From Ophioderma brevispina (taxonomy: Eukaryota; Echinodermata; Ophiuroidea; Amphilepidida; Ophiodermatidae), in NCBI GenBank assembly GCA_023653785.1, contig JAMKCH010014162.1, forward strand, positions 1-64,000: DNA of 64,000 nt, in the 5' to 3' direction. The position numbers and the translations under genes were made by a program. The notes beneath the pieces are model-generated. The model made no database searches. It was not told where the DNA came from and was given only the letters and a program-made list of their open reading frames with translations. Below are positions 1 to 10,965 of the stretch, in pieces; the stretch's first letter is position 1, and each line of letters opens with the position of its first letter.

Positions 1-840
1 GAAGCTTACCCCTAACAATTATGGAAGTGCAAACCTAGCAATTTTTATTTACAGTCAAGGCACCATAGTTGTGTCAAGGCTAGCTTGGAGGAACACTAAC
101 CCTTTACAACATAATGATGATTAACCTTCCCGAAAACCCCTGACCAAGCCATGCCGATTAACACCACGGGCAGTAATCAATTGGAAATGTGTTTCAATGG
201 GATACAAATTTGGACCCCGTACTGCGACGATGTTAGAATGAGTTTGGGGATTATTCTGCAATAAAATATGCTGCAACAATTTAGCGCTCCACAAAATTCT
301 TAACATGTGATGCATGTGCATGTGATGGATGGCCACTTAATGGCTCATGGACAGGAAATTTAATGCGTCTCAGAAAATCAACAGCATCCATAACTTTATA
401 TGCTAATTATTTTGTCGAATACCGTCTGAAAATTATTTAACATAAGATAGACAAATCTTATGTAAAGTTGACAACATCTAATGTCAGATGGACATCTAAT
501 GGGTCAGTAGCTGTAGCATAGCACCTGTAACTACTTCGGGACAGACAGCTAACAGAATTACAGTTATTTGAGAATTCTGTTGGTCTGCTGTGAAAATGAT
601 TCCAATATGCCTTCCATGCCATCGTTAAGGTCAAGTGGAACCTTAAATAATCACAGCCACTCAAATCAGATGCTGATAATATTTGTTTTATTATCTTCTG
701 TGTGGAGCACAAACTGTCGTAGTTTAAATAAATTTTGGACAAATTTGCCAGCAGATATTGTCTGAATTTCATAAATTTGGAGAAAAATGTATTTTTGATT
801 CCGATATTGTAAAAGAATTTCAATTGATGGTATGCGCAAT
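1..840. other. No gene or repeat recognised
   Basis: AT-rich unique-looking sequence. Short ORFs on both strands have no recognisable motif and overlap one another, so I take them as chance. Confidence 0.5.
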
Positions 841-846
841 GCAGGC

Positions 847-1173
847 TAAGGCGACGGGAAAAAAAATGTTTTACGGGCCCAACCGACCCTAATTTTTCAG
901 CTTTGCAAAATTTTTTTTTTTAGTTTTTCCCTAAAATCATGTAAAATCAGCCTGTTTTTAGCCCAAATTGATCAATTTTGGCGATTTTGTTTTAGAAAAT
1001 TTGTTTGTAAAAAAAAATCACTTTTTCCTCTTGATTTTTTCAGATTTTTGGGCTATTTTAGGCCAATTTTGACCTCAAGAAAAGAAAAAAAAATAAGAAA
1101 AAATTTGACCAACCGACCGACCCTACTCAAGAGGTCCGCTCGCCCGTAAACATTGTGTTTTTTCCGTCACCTA
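847..1173. mobile_element. MITE with ~32-bp terminal inverted repeats
   Basis: The left end (847-878, starting TAAGGCGACGGGAAAAAA) is the inverted complement of the right end (1142-1173) with a few mismatches. The ~325-bp body is A/T-rich, and ACCGACCC motifs sit just inside both ends. There is no coding capacity, so this is a non-autonomous DNA element. A loosely similar stretch with CGACCCTCAATTTTT lies near 12.23 kb and may be a decayed relative. Confidence 0.7.
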
Positions 1174-1573
1174 AGTGGATTATTCTTTGAAAAGAACAAA
1201 ATCGGCATGCTCAATTTTATGTGAATGCAGTTAAGTTCATTGTGCCAGTTGCAATTTTGATTGCTGTGAGTATACTATCTTGTTGACATTTTGGTTTTAA
1301 GTTATTACAACAAATTGTTAAAGGACAAAACCATGCTATGGTAGATTTTATGGGAACAGGCCATGTATACATTGTACATCTATAATGTATGACCTTACCT
1401 AGTACCTCAAACTCCTAAACATCTCATACATCAAGTTCTTTTTTCAAACTGATGAATCAAGTATGACTCATGCCCTTCACAAAAAGATGAAGGAATTACA
1501 CATTTTCTGATAGATGATGACCAAATTTCACCATTAACTGTAAGTTTGGAAATAATGTCAATACGACAAAACT
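1174..1573. other. No feature seen
   Basis: AT-rich spacer between two MITEs; no ORF, hairpin or repeat that I could recognise. Confidence 0.4.
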
Positions 1574-1710
1574 TTAAAGGTGCAACAAGAGATTTCACAT
1601 ATCAGGTGTCCAAAAAAAAAATCAAAAGCCCTGTCCCCTGATTTTTGCACTGATGCAATCAAGAAAGGATTAAACTGAGAAATATTGCTTTGGTACAGAT
1701 ATTGTGAATT

Positions 1711-2038
1711 ATTATGCATCTGTGGTGCAATACCACAGTGCGATTAGCGCGTATCGCCCAACACTGCACAATACGCAAAAATATTGGGCATTCGGTCATA
1801 CAACCTCGTCAAGCAAATACTCTGTTTTTATTAGTTTTGAAGCCATTTTAAAACTATTTTGGTCGTCAGCTTCTTCTTGCATAATAATAATAATATTGAA
1901 TGGCTTTTTCGGCTGATAACAGAAAATATCGCCCTCGCCAAGAAAATATCAGGCTCGTCTTCGACTCGCCCAATATTTGATCTAGGCTCGGGCGATATTT
2001 TCTGTTATCAACCTCAGCCATCCAATATTATATAAATA
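1711..2038. mobile_element. Nested insertion containing a foldback hairpin
   Basis: This segment is absent from the other two family A copies. Its right part folds back: 1888-1936 pairs with 1986-2032 over ~45 bp, including TGATAACAGAAAATATCGCC on one arm. Both outer tips read as ATTGGATGGCT or a close variant (one tip is ATTGAATGGCT). The hairpin at 19444-19594 shares this tip. The left part (1711-1880) is not paired, so the insertion may be composite. Confidence 0.6.
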
Positions 2039-2064
2039 TCTAATTTCGTATTAACCCTAATGCC

Positions 2065-2222
2065 ACATCTGTTTCTGACCTCAAGAGTAAGTGAAAGAAT
2101 GAGGGAAGAGGGAAGAAGAAAAGTCAGAAATTTGGGTCGGTCTCGAACAAGGGACCCTTTGGGCCCCCAGTTCCATGACTGAGGATACCGCGCTATGACA
2201 GTGTCGCTGGCCAGCCCAGTGA
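2065..2222 (-). mobile_element. tRNA-derived SINE relic
   Basis: On the minus strand there is an A-box-like TAGCGCGGTATC (2184-2195). About 35 bp downstream is a B-box-like GTTCGAGACC (2139-2148), a spacing normal for a pol III tRNA promoter. A polypyrimidine tail follows. The segment lies in the second insertion within MITE A copy 1, bounded by inverted TTAACCCTAA (2051-2060) and TTAGGGTTAG (2285-2294). A real tRNA is unlikely because no acceptor stem pairs. Confidence 0.45.
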
Positions 2223-2643
2223 TTTTGTGCCCATGTGCATTTTTCTCACACAGTACATTGGAAATTTGTGCAATTTGGTGATCTTAGGGTTAGAAGCAAA
2301 TACAAAATTGAGCCTGTTTTATATTGAAATATAAGCAAATAGAAATAAACCTTTTTTTATTTTTAAGACATCTGGAGCAAATTACAAAGTAAGAATTCTT
2401 TTGTGTCTAATCTATATTAAATCACTACATATGACACATTATATAAATGCCTCAAAATCTTTCATTGTACCTTAAACACTGAAGTGAAAAACACCATCCA
2501 TGCCCTGTTGATTTACAAGGGGATTCATGAACCCAACTTCAGAAAAACTCTCTAGAAATAATCTTTTCATAAAATTAATACTACTTATAGGGGATTACTA
2601 AAATGTTTATGATAAAAATTGAGTTCCATCACCGTATTGTTCC

Positions 2644-2692
2644 TAATAAACGCCCTGGGGAGCTGCATTTTCCAAAAGAGGGGTGTTTATTA
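2644..2692. repeat. Small hairpin, copy 1
   Basis: AATAAACGCCCT and AGGGGTGTTTATTA are near-complementary arms about 25 bp apart. A similar hairpin lies at 7795-7856 with the same arm motif (TAAACACCAC / GTGGTGCTTATTA). Confidence 0.45.
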
Positions 2693-2930
2693 GAAGTTAA
2701 ATTTGATGCAAAAATCACTGATATTTCCTAAAGCAATTCCTATTTTTACCTTCTTGGGCTGCTGCAGCGTGTCACTAAGTAACAATGCATCATTATTCAA
2801 CATATTTCCTGGTTATAAAATAAATGCTGGACAGACAAAACAAGCAAGTACAGTAGGAGATGATTTTGAATGCAAAACTGCAAAATGTGTTATGGAACAT
2901 GGATATTTTACTGCAAATTGGTATTATTAG

Positions 2931-3287
2931 TTAAAGGGGGATGCCCCGATTTAAGTCTATCATTTTTTTATCTTGATAGAATGGCCTTCACCCCAAAACC
3001 CCATCTGTAAAGTTTTGCCTCAATATTTCAACCCATTTTGATATGAGAGCTAAAAATGTGATTTTGTATTCCCTATAGAGTACTTTGTAAAATTAGTATT
3101 GGTCGCCCAAAATGGTGCATGTTTTTGCTCATAACATCCACACCAAACATCCTTTAGCCCTAAGATTTCACAGGGTAAATAAGAAAAACAGTAGCTTTCT
3201 TCTGATATCACAAAAACTTTGACACGCCGTGTAAAATCTAGGGCCCTCCCTGGGGACGAGGCTATTAGTGGCGGTCCATGGCCTTAA
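2931..3287 (+). mobile_element. MITE family B, copy 1
   Basis: Starts TTAAAGGGGGATGCCCCGAT and ends in the degenerate complement GGCCTTAA. It aligns along its whole length with 22543-22898, sharing for example CATCCTTTAGCCCTA and TAGAGTACTTTGTAAAATTA. No ORF. It is internally related to the single family C copy at 12534-12876. Confidence 0.75.
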
Positions 3288-3917
3288 TAATAAGGATTTT
3301 GTAAAGGATTGGTGCTGATCCGGGTAAGTTTTGGAAATGCAAGTGTTTTGAAGGTACCAAATATGTTTTTAATGGGGCATTATTAGACAATTATGGGGCA
3401 TTTTGCATTAGGGGAGAAGCATTTTGGGACACAAGATGGTCTTTAAAATTAGGGGCATATTATTATTTTTGACACACATCAAAGTAGAAAATAATAGTAC
3501 AGTAAAAGTGACTGGGCTCTGTAAACATGATATGGCAAGCATGTTAGTTGGATATCTGTTCTACAGGTTAGAGGGCCAATCCATATAAATGAACAAAAAA
3601 ACATTTGTAGTTATATATTCGACAGTCTTTATCATTCAGTAGACAGATACTGCAATTTCATTGGATGATAGCCTTTGAGATATTTTACGTATTACTCAAC
3701 ATTGAAATTGCTTTTGAGTAATATATCTCGTAGTACTCAGCGTAGCTCGTATTACTCAGTGCTTATACCAGAGCTAACTCTCTGAAACTTGGATATGCCA
3801 AAGTATAGTACAGCTGGCATTTGTGTCTGTGTAAGAGCACGTAAAAAACGTCCCCTGGCCAGGGTACTGATTCTCCGGAGATAATTGGAATTTCCACGGA
3901 ATTTCGCTACTCGCACA
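3288..3917. other. No feature seen
   Basis: AT-rich spacer leading up to the Crypton relic. There is a minor local repetition of TATTACTCA near 3688-3760. Confidence 0.4.
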
Positions 3918-5040
3918 ATGGCGGCAGATTCAACTAAATTTACCGTCAACAGCAGACGGACTTGAGGGTCGATTTGTTTTGCATTTACGCGAGGAAAGTG
4001 AGAAGAGAGAACAAGTCAGAATCAATTCCAACAAATACTAAGGTGCAAATGAAAAGGCTGTCGCATGTTCCGCGCTTACTTGTTGCAGTGTGAGAGGGAC
4101 GCGGCAGGTAGACTTTGAGGAATTTTACGGAGGCAGAACTAGATGCAGCTCTTGAAGGGTTTTGGCTAAGTGCACGCAGCATAAAGGGCGAGAAATACCG
4201 AGCCAGCTCGCTTGATAACTGCACAGACATGGATGTGTTTTTTTTCTGCGAGATCTGAGATCTCCACCTTTCAACAAGTCATTGAATTTATCAGAGATAG
4301 GGCATTTCAACAGTCCAAATGAGCATTCAAAGCAGCACTTCGTGAGCTGAAAAGATGAGGTCTTTGGGCATGTCAATCATCACGTGAAAATTGTGGATGT
4401 GGATTTGAAGCTTTTGGTATACTCCACAGTTCAAATGCGTAAAACCATGTTCAAACTGCAGAGAGAGAAAAGTACAATTCGACATTCGTTTTTACTTTTT
4501 CAGGCGAGGTTGGGAACACATGCATCGAATGACAACGTCCACATATTCTTACGACCAGTCCTGAAACAGGTGAAAGATTTGTATGCCAAGCTGTCCGACG
4601 CAAAGACAAAGAACCACCAAGGTGACTGTAGGGAAAAGTCATACGGCAGTAATGCCGAAATGCTGGCGATAGCAATGTCCAGTTGGGTACGTATTTGAAA
4701 TACACTATCTATCTTCATCCAGAATGCGAGGTCTTTGTGGGCGACCCAAACCTAGTATGAATTCTCATACGGAGGACAGGAAGATTGTGTGTGGTATAGT
4801 AGAGGCCCCATCGGAAAATCTATGTTGGGAAATTATTTGAAAAGGGCTCAGTACCAAAGTACGCTTTCGCAATATACACAAACCATCAGTAAGAGTAAAG
4901 GGTGATTGCTGCAACGATCCTCACCAGAAGAAGAAATACGCTGTCTCCCAAATTAAGTCTGTGAAGGTCATCGATCCGTGAGCTGTTTAGCAATTTATCA
5001 GAGGAGGAAAAGATAGTAAGAGAGGGTCAAGGACTCTACG
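3918..5040 (+). pseudogene. Crypton-type (DUF3504) tyrosine recombinase relic
   Basis: Translated piecewise in changing frames, this stretch reads as the DUF3504/Crypton tyrosine recombinase family. Functional members cut and rejoin DNA through a tyrosine, and domesticated relatives occur in KCTD1, ZMYM2 and QRICH1. A start-like ATG at 3918 opens MAADSTKF. At about 4120-4240 comes FTEAELDAALEGFW followed by KGEKYRASSL, the hallmark N-terminal core. At 4384-4640 comes YSTVQMRKTMFKLQ, then DAKTKNHQGDCREKSYG. At about 4707 comes LHPECEVF, then PIGKSMLG near 4812, then YTNH at 4875-4886, which marks the H-x-x-R box. Several frameshifts and stops (for example just after YTNH) make it inactive. The 3' box is barely readable. 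No terminal repeats are visible, as expected for Cryptons. A domesticated host gene is an alternative, but the decay argues against it. Confidence 0.7.
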
Positions 5041-5946
5041 TAAAAGTTTAAGCCAAAGGGTACGTATAGTCTAGAGCCCAGTGCAAATTCAAAATCAACT
5101 CCGCGAAGTGCAACGATTCAACATGAACAGAAGCACGAGAAAGCACCGTCAAAACATGCTCCAGACCTCCAGCATCTCGTAGGCGTGGTAGGCCTAGGCC
5201 TGCTCTCTACCAATATGACTAATGTACAGCAACAGAGTAATATCACATCATCTTTGCCTCCCTCCTGTCCATTGCAAACGATTCATCACAGATTTGCTTT
5301 AACTTGGATTTTTTTGTCAAGAGAATACGCCTAGCAGTACAGAATGCAACACATTGACTTAGATCTGAGTCACTCTACTCCGAGACCTTACAAATGAACC
5401 TAGTTTTAACAATCAACTGAAGTCAATATGGTCGCACGCAATACCAGGGAACATCAAGGTCAGGTAGGCCTTATTTGATCCTCTACACGCCAGTAAGTTC
5501 GGACACATCTCACCACCAGAGCTCAACACCACACTTCAGGGCTGCTATTTTCACCGGGTGCACAATCAAACAACTGGTAATCAAGTCAATAAAGCATTAA
5601 ATAAAAAGAGGAAGGAAAAAGATAAATGTACATATGTTGAACTTTTAGAATTAATTTCAGCCGTTTGAAAACGATTTTTTTTTTGGAACCCTTTTTGTTT
5701 TTGGAACTTTTCTGCATTTGATGTGTTTCTTATTGAATTTACGACTTTTAATACTGTGGACACTGAATTTACATGCAGCCTGAAGGAGGATATGTTAATT
5801 TTATTATGGATGTCGGAATGGAGCATTGTAGCACATTGAAAAACCACTGGAAAATAGGTAAGTAGTAAACTATTGATATTTTTCTGAAATTTAATAGACC
5901 TATGAAGTTTAGGTCTTTGTATCCATGTCTACTGAATGATAAAATC
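5041..5946. other. No gene recognised
   Basis: May include decayed 3' sequence of the recombinase element. A GGCCTAGGCC palindrome lies within 5190-5201. Nothing else is supportable. Confidence 0.4.
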
Positions 5947-6082
5947 GTTACCCCATTTGTTCATGCAATACGGAAATACCTATGGTTGGGGGGGTTCCGT
6001 ATCACATTCGTCCTGCGGCCTCATGTGATACGGCACCCAACCATAGGTTTTTTTTCCGTATTGCATGACAACAGGGGATAAC
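5947..6082. mobile_element. Foldback hairpin element
   Basis: Nearly palindromic over ~136 bp. The left arm has CATGCAATACGGAAATACC and CTATGGTTGG; the right arm is the complement, with only small indels in the T/G runs. The arms extend outward through GTTACCCC / GGGGATAAC. No coding capacity. Confidence 0.7.
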
Positions 6083-6229
6083 TAATATCTTTTTGTGGAC
6101 CAGTGATATACTATATTTTATGACTTCCCACAGCTCTACATTGTGGGCCTTACACTGAAAGGAATGTGGCTGTTATCAGCATATCAAAAGGGTTCTCATG
6201 ATCACTATATTCAAGGAATTGGGTATGCC

Positions 6230-6470
6230 TGCCATGATTCCAATAACCCTAAATGACCTTTGACCCAAAATCCCTACCATCCCTGCATCCCCATTCAAGA
6301 TTATTCTATCACTTTTGTTTCAATTTCCACTAGCATAACCTTTGACCTTACCTGTGTGACCACCTCATCTTATAGCACTGCCCAAGGACATTCTCTATTT
6401 TTTCATAAAAATCCATCCGATATGGTCATGCAGCTGTTAGCTGGTGCCCAAAAATACACCTAAATTAAAA
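6230..6470 (+). repeat. RTE-like 3' UTR-type repeat with DR1 motifs
   Basis: Contains TGACCTTTGACCC at 6254-6266 and AACCTTTGACCTTA near 6337. The style matches 3' tails of RTE-type non-LTR elements seen elsewhere here (49795-50200). No RT coding is visible. The assignment rests on style, so it is tentative. Confidence 0.35.
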
Positions 6471-9400
6471 GTGATAAAGCTAGTTTTTGCTCATAAACTG
6501 TTGTTGTGTTTTATGTTTAATCCATCATTTTTTACATTTCTAAAAGAAACAAATAGCCAATAAAAATATGGCGTACAATTCTGGATTTTAGAAAACACAA
6601 AATCTTCCTTTTGGTAACTCAATCATCTACTCTGAAAAAAATACACATCATAACTACAAGCTTTCTTTGATTTTGCTTAGTTTTTCAAGTAAACCGGATA
6701 AACCCAACTTTGACCCACATAGATCAGCTACTCTTCATACGCTGTGCTTCACATCAATTATAAATAGTGAGCATCTACAGATAGCTATCTCAGACTTTTA
6801 AATAGATCCTTTCACAGAGCTGCCTCCATGTCTTATGGATGAGTGTAAAAGTATTTCTGTGGTTGTCCCATGACTGCTTGCTATGTCAGCCCAACAGCAA
6901 CTTAAAAAGCTTTAAATCTCTACTTTAAATTATCCAGTTCTGTTCTCTCTTCATATTTTATATTTGTCTATGTTTTGGATCTCCTACAAAAGGATTTATA
7001 TAGTTAGTCTAGTATTTGCCTTTAGTTACACAGGTACAACCCTATTAAGGTTCATCCTGGGATAACCCGCTAAACGCTTTCCAATGCTCTAATTTTATTG
7101 AAAACTGTGTCAAATTGTTCATCTCTTCGTCCTCATGTTTTCATTTTTGGCATTGATTTGGATGCATAATTAGAAGGTAAAAGGTACAAAGGCTCAATGA
7201 ACAATATAGGGGTCACTAACTTAACCTAAAAAATTGTATACATAGCTGCAAAATAGTTCAATACATTTCCTACTTGAGACATGACCAAGTATAATTTGAC
7301 ACCAGTTTCAACAAATCTGAGCATTTGATAATTTTACACAGGATGACTTGACTTACTAGGTCTGTAGCTGTGCAATTAAGGCCATAACCTAGACAAACTA
7401 TTCCTTTTTTAAATGAAAAATATACATTGGTGTAACTTTACACAATCTGACTTTATTTCAAATTTACCCCTGAACTAATTTTACCCCTTATTTTACAATG
7501 TTCCCCACATGTCCCAGAGGTTGGAGAAAAAAATCTGATTATGCCCTTCAAAATAGAGAAAACATTTCAAAAACATCTTCCTCAGACTTAGAGAATGGGA
7601 TCCTCTTTTATGACCCTATTAAAAAAAAAGGCAAAATGTCCCAATATATTGTATTGGGACATACAGATGGGGTAAAAAGTCACAAAACCTCTCTACTTCA
7701 TATTGAATGGCAAAGCAAAACTCAATCATAAAACAAAATGATGGAATACTAACTCACGAATACAACCTAACTCTTGAAGTAGTTAGCCCTCTTTTAGTAA
7801 ACACCACTTTTTTAAGTTGCCAGGACAAACAAGTTAGTTTGGGTGGTGCTTATTAAATCTCATTTTATTTACCATAATCTGCTTTTTGAAGCTAAAAATG
7901 TCACCAAATTGTTGTTTTGTATTTCCATGCAGTCCCAGAGTTTATTTTGGCCTTTAAGCAAAAGGTGAATTAACTTCGTTTGCTACTTCAGTCATTTGTA
8001 GTCGTTCATAATTGTATGGAAGGCACTCATACTTGGGACGTAAACATCCTTAGGAACAAACCCTGCAGCAGGAGTGACAGGATTTGGTAAGAGAAAAAAA
8101 ATGACAAAGCAAAGGGGCCATTCCCAACTGAAAGATCGCAATGTGCCTCTACATTTAGCTATATGCCCTCAAACAGTAGACACCAGACTATTTAAGGATG
8201 GATGGACCTATTGTGTTTTAGAAATATCCAATTTCAATAAACTGATTTTTTAATAGTTTTGCTTCTTCTTCTTTGCGTATCCACAAGTCATTGGTAATGG
8301 CTTGTGGTGGTGTTAGGATTTATTCAGCTGAGTATTGTTCCGGGACGTGTGTATCCATGATATGGACGCTCCTAACATAGTTTCCTAGGAATCATTTAAA
8401 CACATAATTTTACTATTAACAGGATCAATATGAACCATGCCAAAAATAATGAATATCAATGTTATTTCATCTTTTTTCTGGTACACCAAAAAGGTAAATT
8501 TTTCAAAATATCATTAAGTGTTAAAAATGTGGACTACTTAATTATTCGATAAAAACAAACAAGAAACAAGAAAGGTAAATTATTTTAGGTATGGTATTGG
8601 AATTATGGTTCCCTGTTTAAAATAAGGCAATGTGTTTGATGAGTTTTAGTAAAAACTTAAAAACAGGCATAAAAACTAATTTGTTGACATTGGACAAAAC
8701 TTAAACACATTAGGTTTGACCATCCCCACACTTTTCACTGCAAGCTATCAGTTTTACACAAGGCAGCTTCATGAAGATAAAACAATTTAATCCTGACAAA
8801 GTAGCCAAATTGATCATGCCATACCCCTGTCTAAACAAATCCCTTTTAAACATGTTTAACTCTTTCCCAGCCAAGAAACCACCTATTCTCATCTTTATGG
8901 GTGCCATCAACCTTCCAAATGGCTACCCTAATGACCATACAGAACTCCCATCTACCAATGACAAAAATCTACCATGTACACAAACATATCATCTATGCTC
9001 AGACCAGATCATCTTTTATATTGTTGACCTTAATCCCCGACAAAAACTCAACCAGGCCAGGGGAAATCTAAACCGCCCAGCGTGTGCAGCGAGTTAAAAC
9101 CCCTTTTATGATTCTGTAGAATTGGTTTCTGCAGCCTACAGCTGTCTGGGCATATTATTGCTCCAAAAAGCATAATACACAGGTATAAATATCAGTATAC
9201 ATGAACACATGTACACACAAGTGGCATTTGCAGGGGTAAGCTCGTCTTCCATGTTTGTACATTATGGGTGACATTTCTACATTTGACAAAGGAAGAACTG
9301 GAGAACTGAATGTGATCTGTGACTTAGCCCTGTAACCAGTTATATTGAAGGTTGATATTTGGCTCAAATACCAGTGCCAGAGAGAGTCATTTTTCCTAAG

Positions 9401-9828
9401 GATTTGTTTTGTGGAGCTCTTTCAAGTTCAATAGCTTAAATTTGGACTAATATGAGGCTAAAACACAAATCACTTTGCATGACAGCCCCCCCCCCCCAAC
9501 CCCGACATACAAACACCCTACAACAGATCCTGGGGAGCACCACTGGGCCACTGAACAAATATGGGTATTGCTGTGGGCAAACATAACCAGGTTTGGAATA
9601 TATATGGTAAATTGTATACTATTTGACATTTTGCCCATATATTTACACAAATAACAGCAGCAAATCAGCAAAGACACTAACAAAATATGCAAATGTAGCA
9701 TTGAGTGGATTGAAAATGTCCAGTTGCACTCTGCGTACTGCGTAAGGTGCTTTTGAACGCGTGTGTGTAGCCCAGGACGGATTTATTTTCTCAGTGGGTA
9801 ATGTGTTTTAATTTCCATGATAAATTGT
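6471..9828. other. Long gene-free stretch
   Basis: I recognise no coding region. Local items are the small hairpin at 7795-7856 and a C12 run at 9486-9497. ORFs at 7498-7731 and 8771-9097 lack motifs, start context or flanking splice logic. Confidence 0.4.
7795..7856. repeat. Small hairpin, copy 2
   Basis: TAGTAAACACCAC faces GGGTGGTGCTTATTA across ~35 bp. It is related to the hairpin at 2644-2692. Confidence 0.45.
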
Positions 9829-10568
9829 GGGCCGTATTCTCAAACGATGTTTAAAATAAACGGTGGTTAGGCCTAAACTGTGGTTAGCTAAACGCACTGT
9901 TTAAAAAACCGCAGGTTAAATATTTTAACAAGTCGTTTAGCTAACCACTGTGTTTCAACGCCGTAAATATCATCCACCGAACTGTGACTTATCTTCGCCT
10001 ATATCATTACGTGTGCGTGAACAATATTTATATGCCAGACAATGCCTTCCGTAGTTGTAAATGCAACGCATGAAGCCGACGGGTAAATTTCAAGAATGTT
10101 GCGCTACGCAAGGAGCTTTAGAATTTGTTGAATGATGAGACAAAAGCCCGGGCCTATTTAAAACTGTTTTATGTCGTTGTGCCGCACTTGCTATCATTCA
10201 ATACTATAACAGATAAACACGAGCATGCATAAAAATAGAAGCAAAGGAAAAATGGACGAGAAGAAATGAACTGAGGACTCGGAAAAGAAAGATAAGAGAA
10301 ATAAAGGAGGTAACTGGTCTAACCAGGAGTATCACATAGAGCTGAAAATATCAGGCATTTGATGAAAACGTGAAGTTAAACACGCCTTAAACTACCCCCG
10401 GACCAAGTCTAAGTTTAACAACGTTTTAGGCATGTTTAACGATGTTCGGCTAAAATTTAAACAGCGTTTAAAGTTAACCATGCTTTGAGAATTGCGTTTG
10501 TTTTAGCGGGCGTTTAAATTGCGATTTAACCAGTGATTAGCGTTAAACATCGTTTGAGAATACGGGCC
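9829..10568. mobile_element. 740-bp TIR element with GTTTAA subterminal motifs
   Basis: Termini are near-perfect inverted repeats of 26 bp, beginning GGGCCGTATTCTCAAACGAT; the right end is the complement at 10543-10568. Both subterminal regions are dense in GTTTAA, TTTAAAC and GTTAGCTAAAC variants, like clustered transposase binding sites. No ORF of note, so it is non-autonomous. Flanking 8-mers (AAATTGTG and AAAATTTT) are only partly alike, so the target duplication is unclear. Confidence 0.75.
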
Positions 10569-10613
10569 AAAATTTTTAAAACTACTAACTAAGGCATATC
10601 ATTCTGTTTTCGG

Positions 10614-10770
10614 ATAACTGCGCATTTACTTTTGCTTGAAAAATTAGACAAATAAATGCACAGTACTTGCGCTGAATTTGGATGCTTGTCCAATGCACTT
10701 GTTCCATCTCAGCATGCGTGTGCAATAATTTGTCCTATTTTCCTCGCAAGAAATAAATGCGCAGTTATTA
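10614..10770. mobile_element. Foldback element, ~48-bp arms
   Basis: TAACTGCGCATTTACTTTTG at 10616 onward pairs with the complement ending at 10770 (AAATAAATGCGCAGTTATTA). The loop is ~60 bp. No coding. Confidence 0.65.
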
Positions 10771-10774
10771 ACCC

Positions 10775-10965
10775 ATAAAGAGGTCTGAGGTAGTACCCCT
10801 ACCACAGGCATTAATTGACAATGATAAACTACATGATGACCAAGTTTGGTTGGGAATAGCTATCCAGGGGAAAATTTGGGATAAATTGTCCTTTTTGTGG
10901 ATGAAATGATAGAGACACGTACACACTCAAGACATCCATCCAGATACTACTATTTCATAAGCCAG
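10775..10965 (+). repeat. RTE-like 3' tail
   Basis: ACCAAGTTTGGTTGGGAATA, then a purine-rich phrase, then GAGACACGTACACACTCAAG. This order is typical of RTE-clade 3' UTRs in invertebrates. No coding part is present, so it is a 5'-truncated copy. Confidence 0.4.

Larger units (their letters stand above)
1574..2475 (+). mobile_element. MITE family A, copy 1, with nested insertions
   Basis: The element begins TTAAAGGTGCAACAAGAG and ends near GTACCTTAA, the inverted complement. Its outer parts align with two other copies, at 15774-16134 and 39058-39395. Those copies are ~340-360 bp, so this ~900-bp copy carries extra DNA. The alignment breaks after 1710, resumes at 2039-2050, breaks again, and resumes at about 2295. 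The element is therefore older than the two insertions inside it. It has no coding capacity, and the TTAA at its tips may be a target duplication. Confidence 0.75.

Noticed and set aside
2051..2294. Telomere-like TTAGGG/CCCTAA words
   Set aside because: Single copies at the two ends of an insertion; no tandem array.
4504..4685. Exon-like segment with a TTTTTCAG acceptor and GTACGT donor
   Set aside because: The recombinase homology runs through both apparent splice sites, so no intron is needed.
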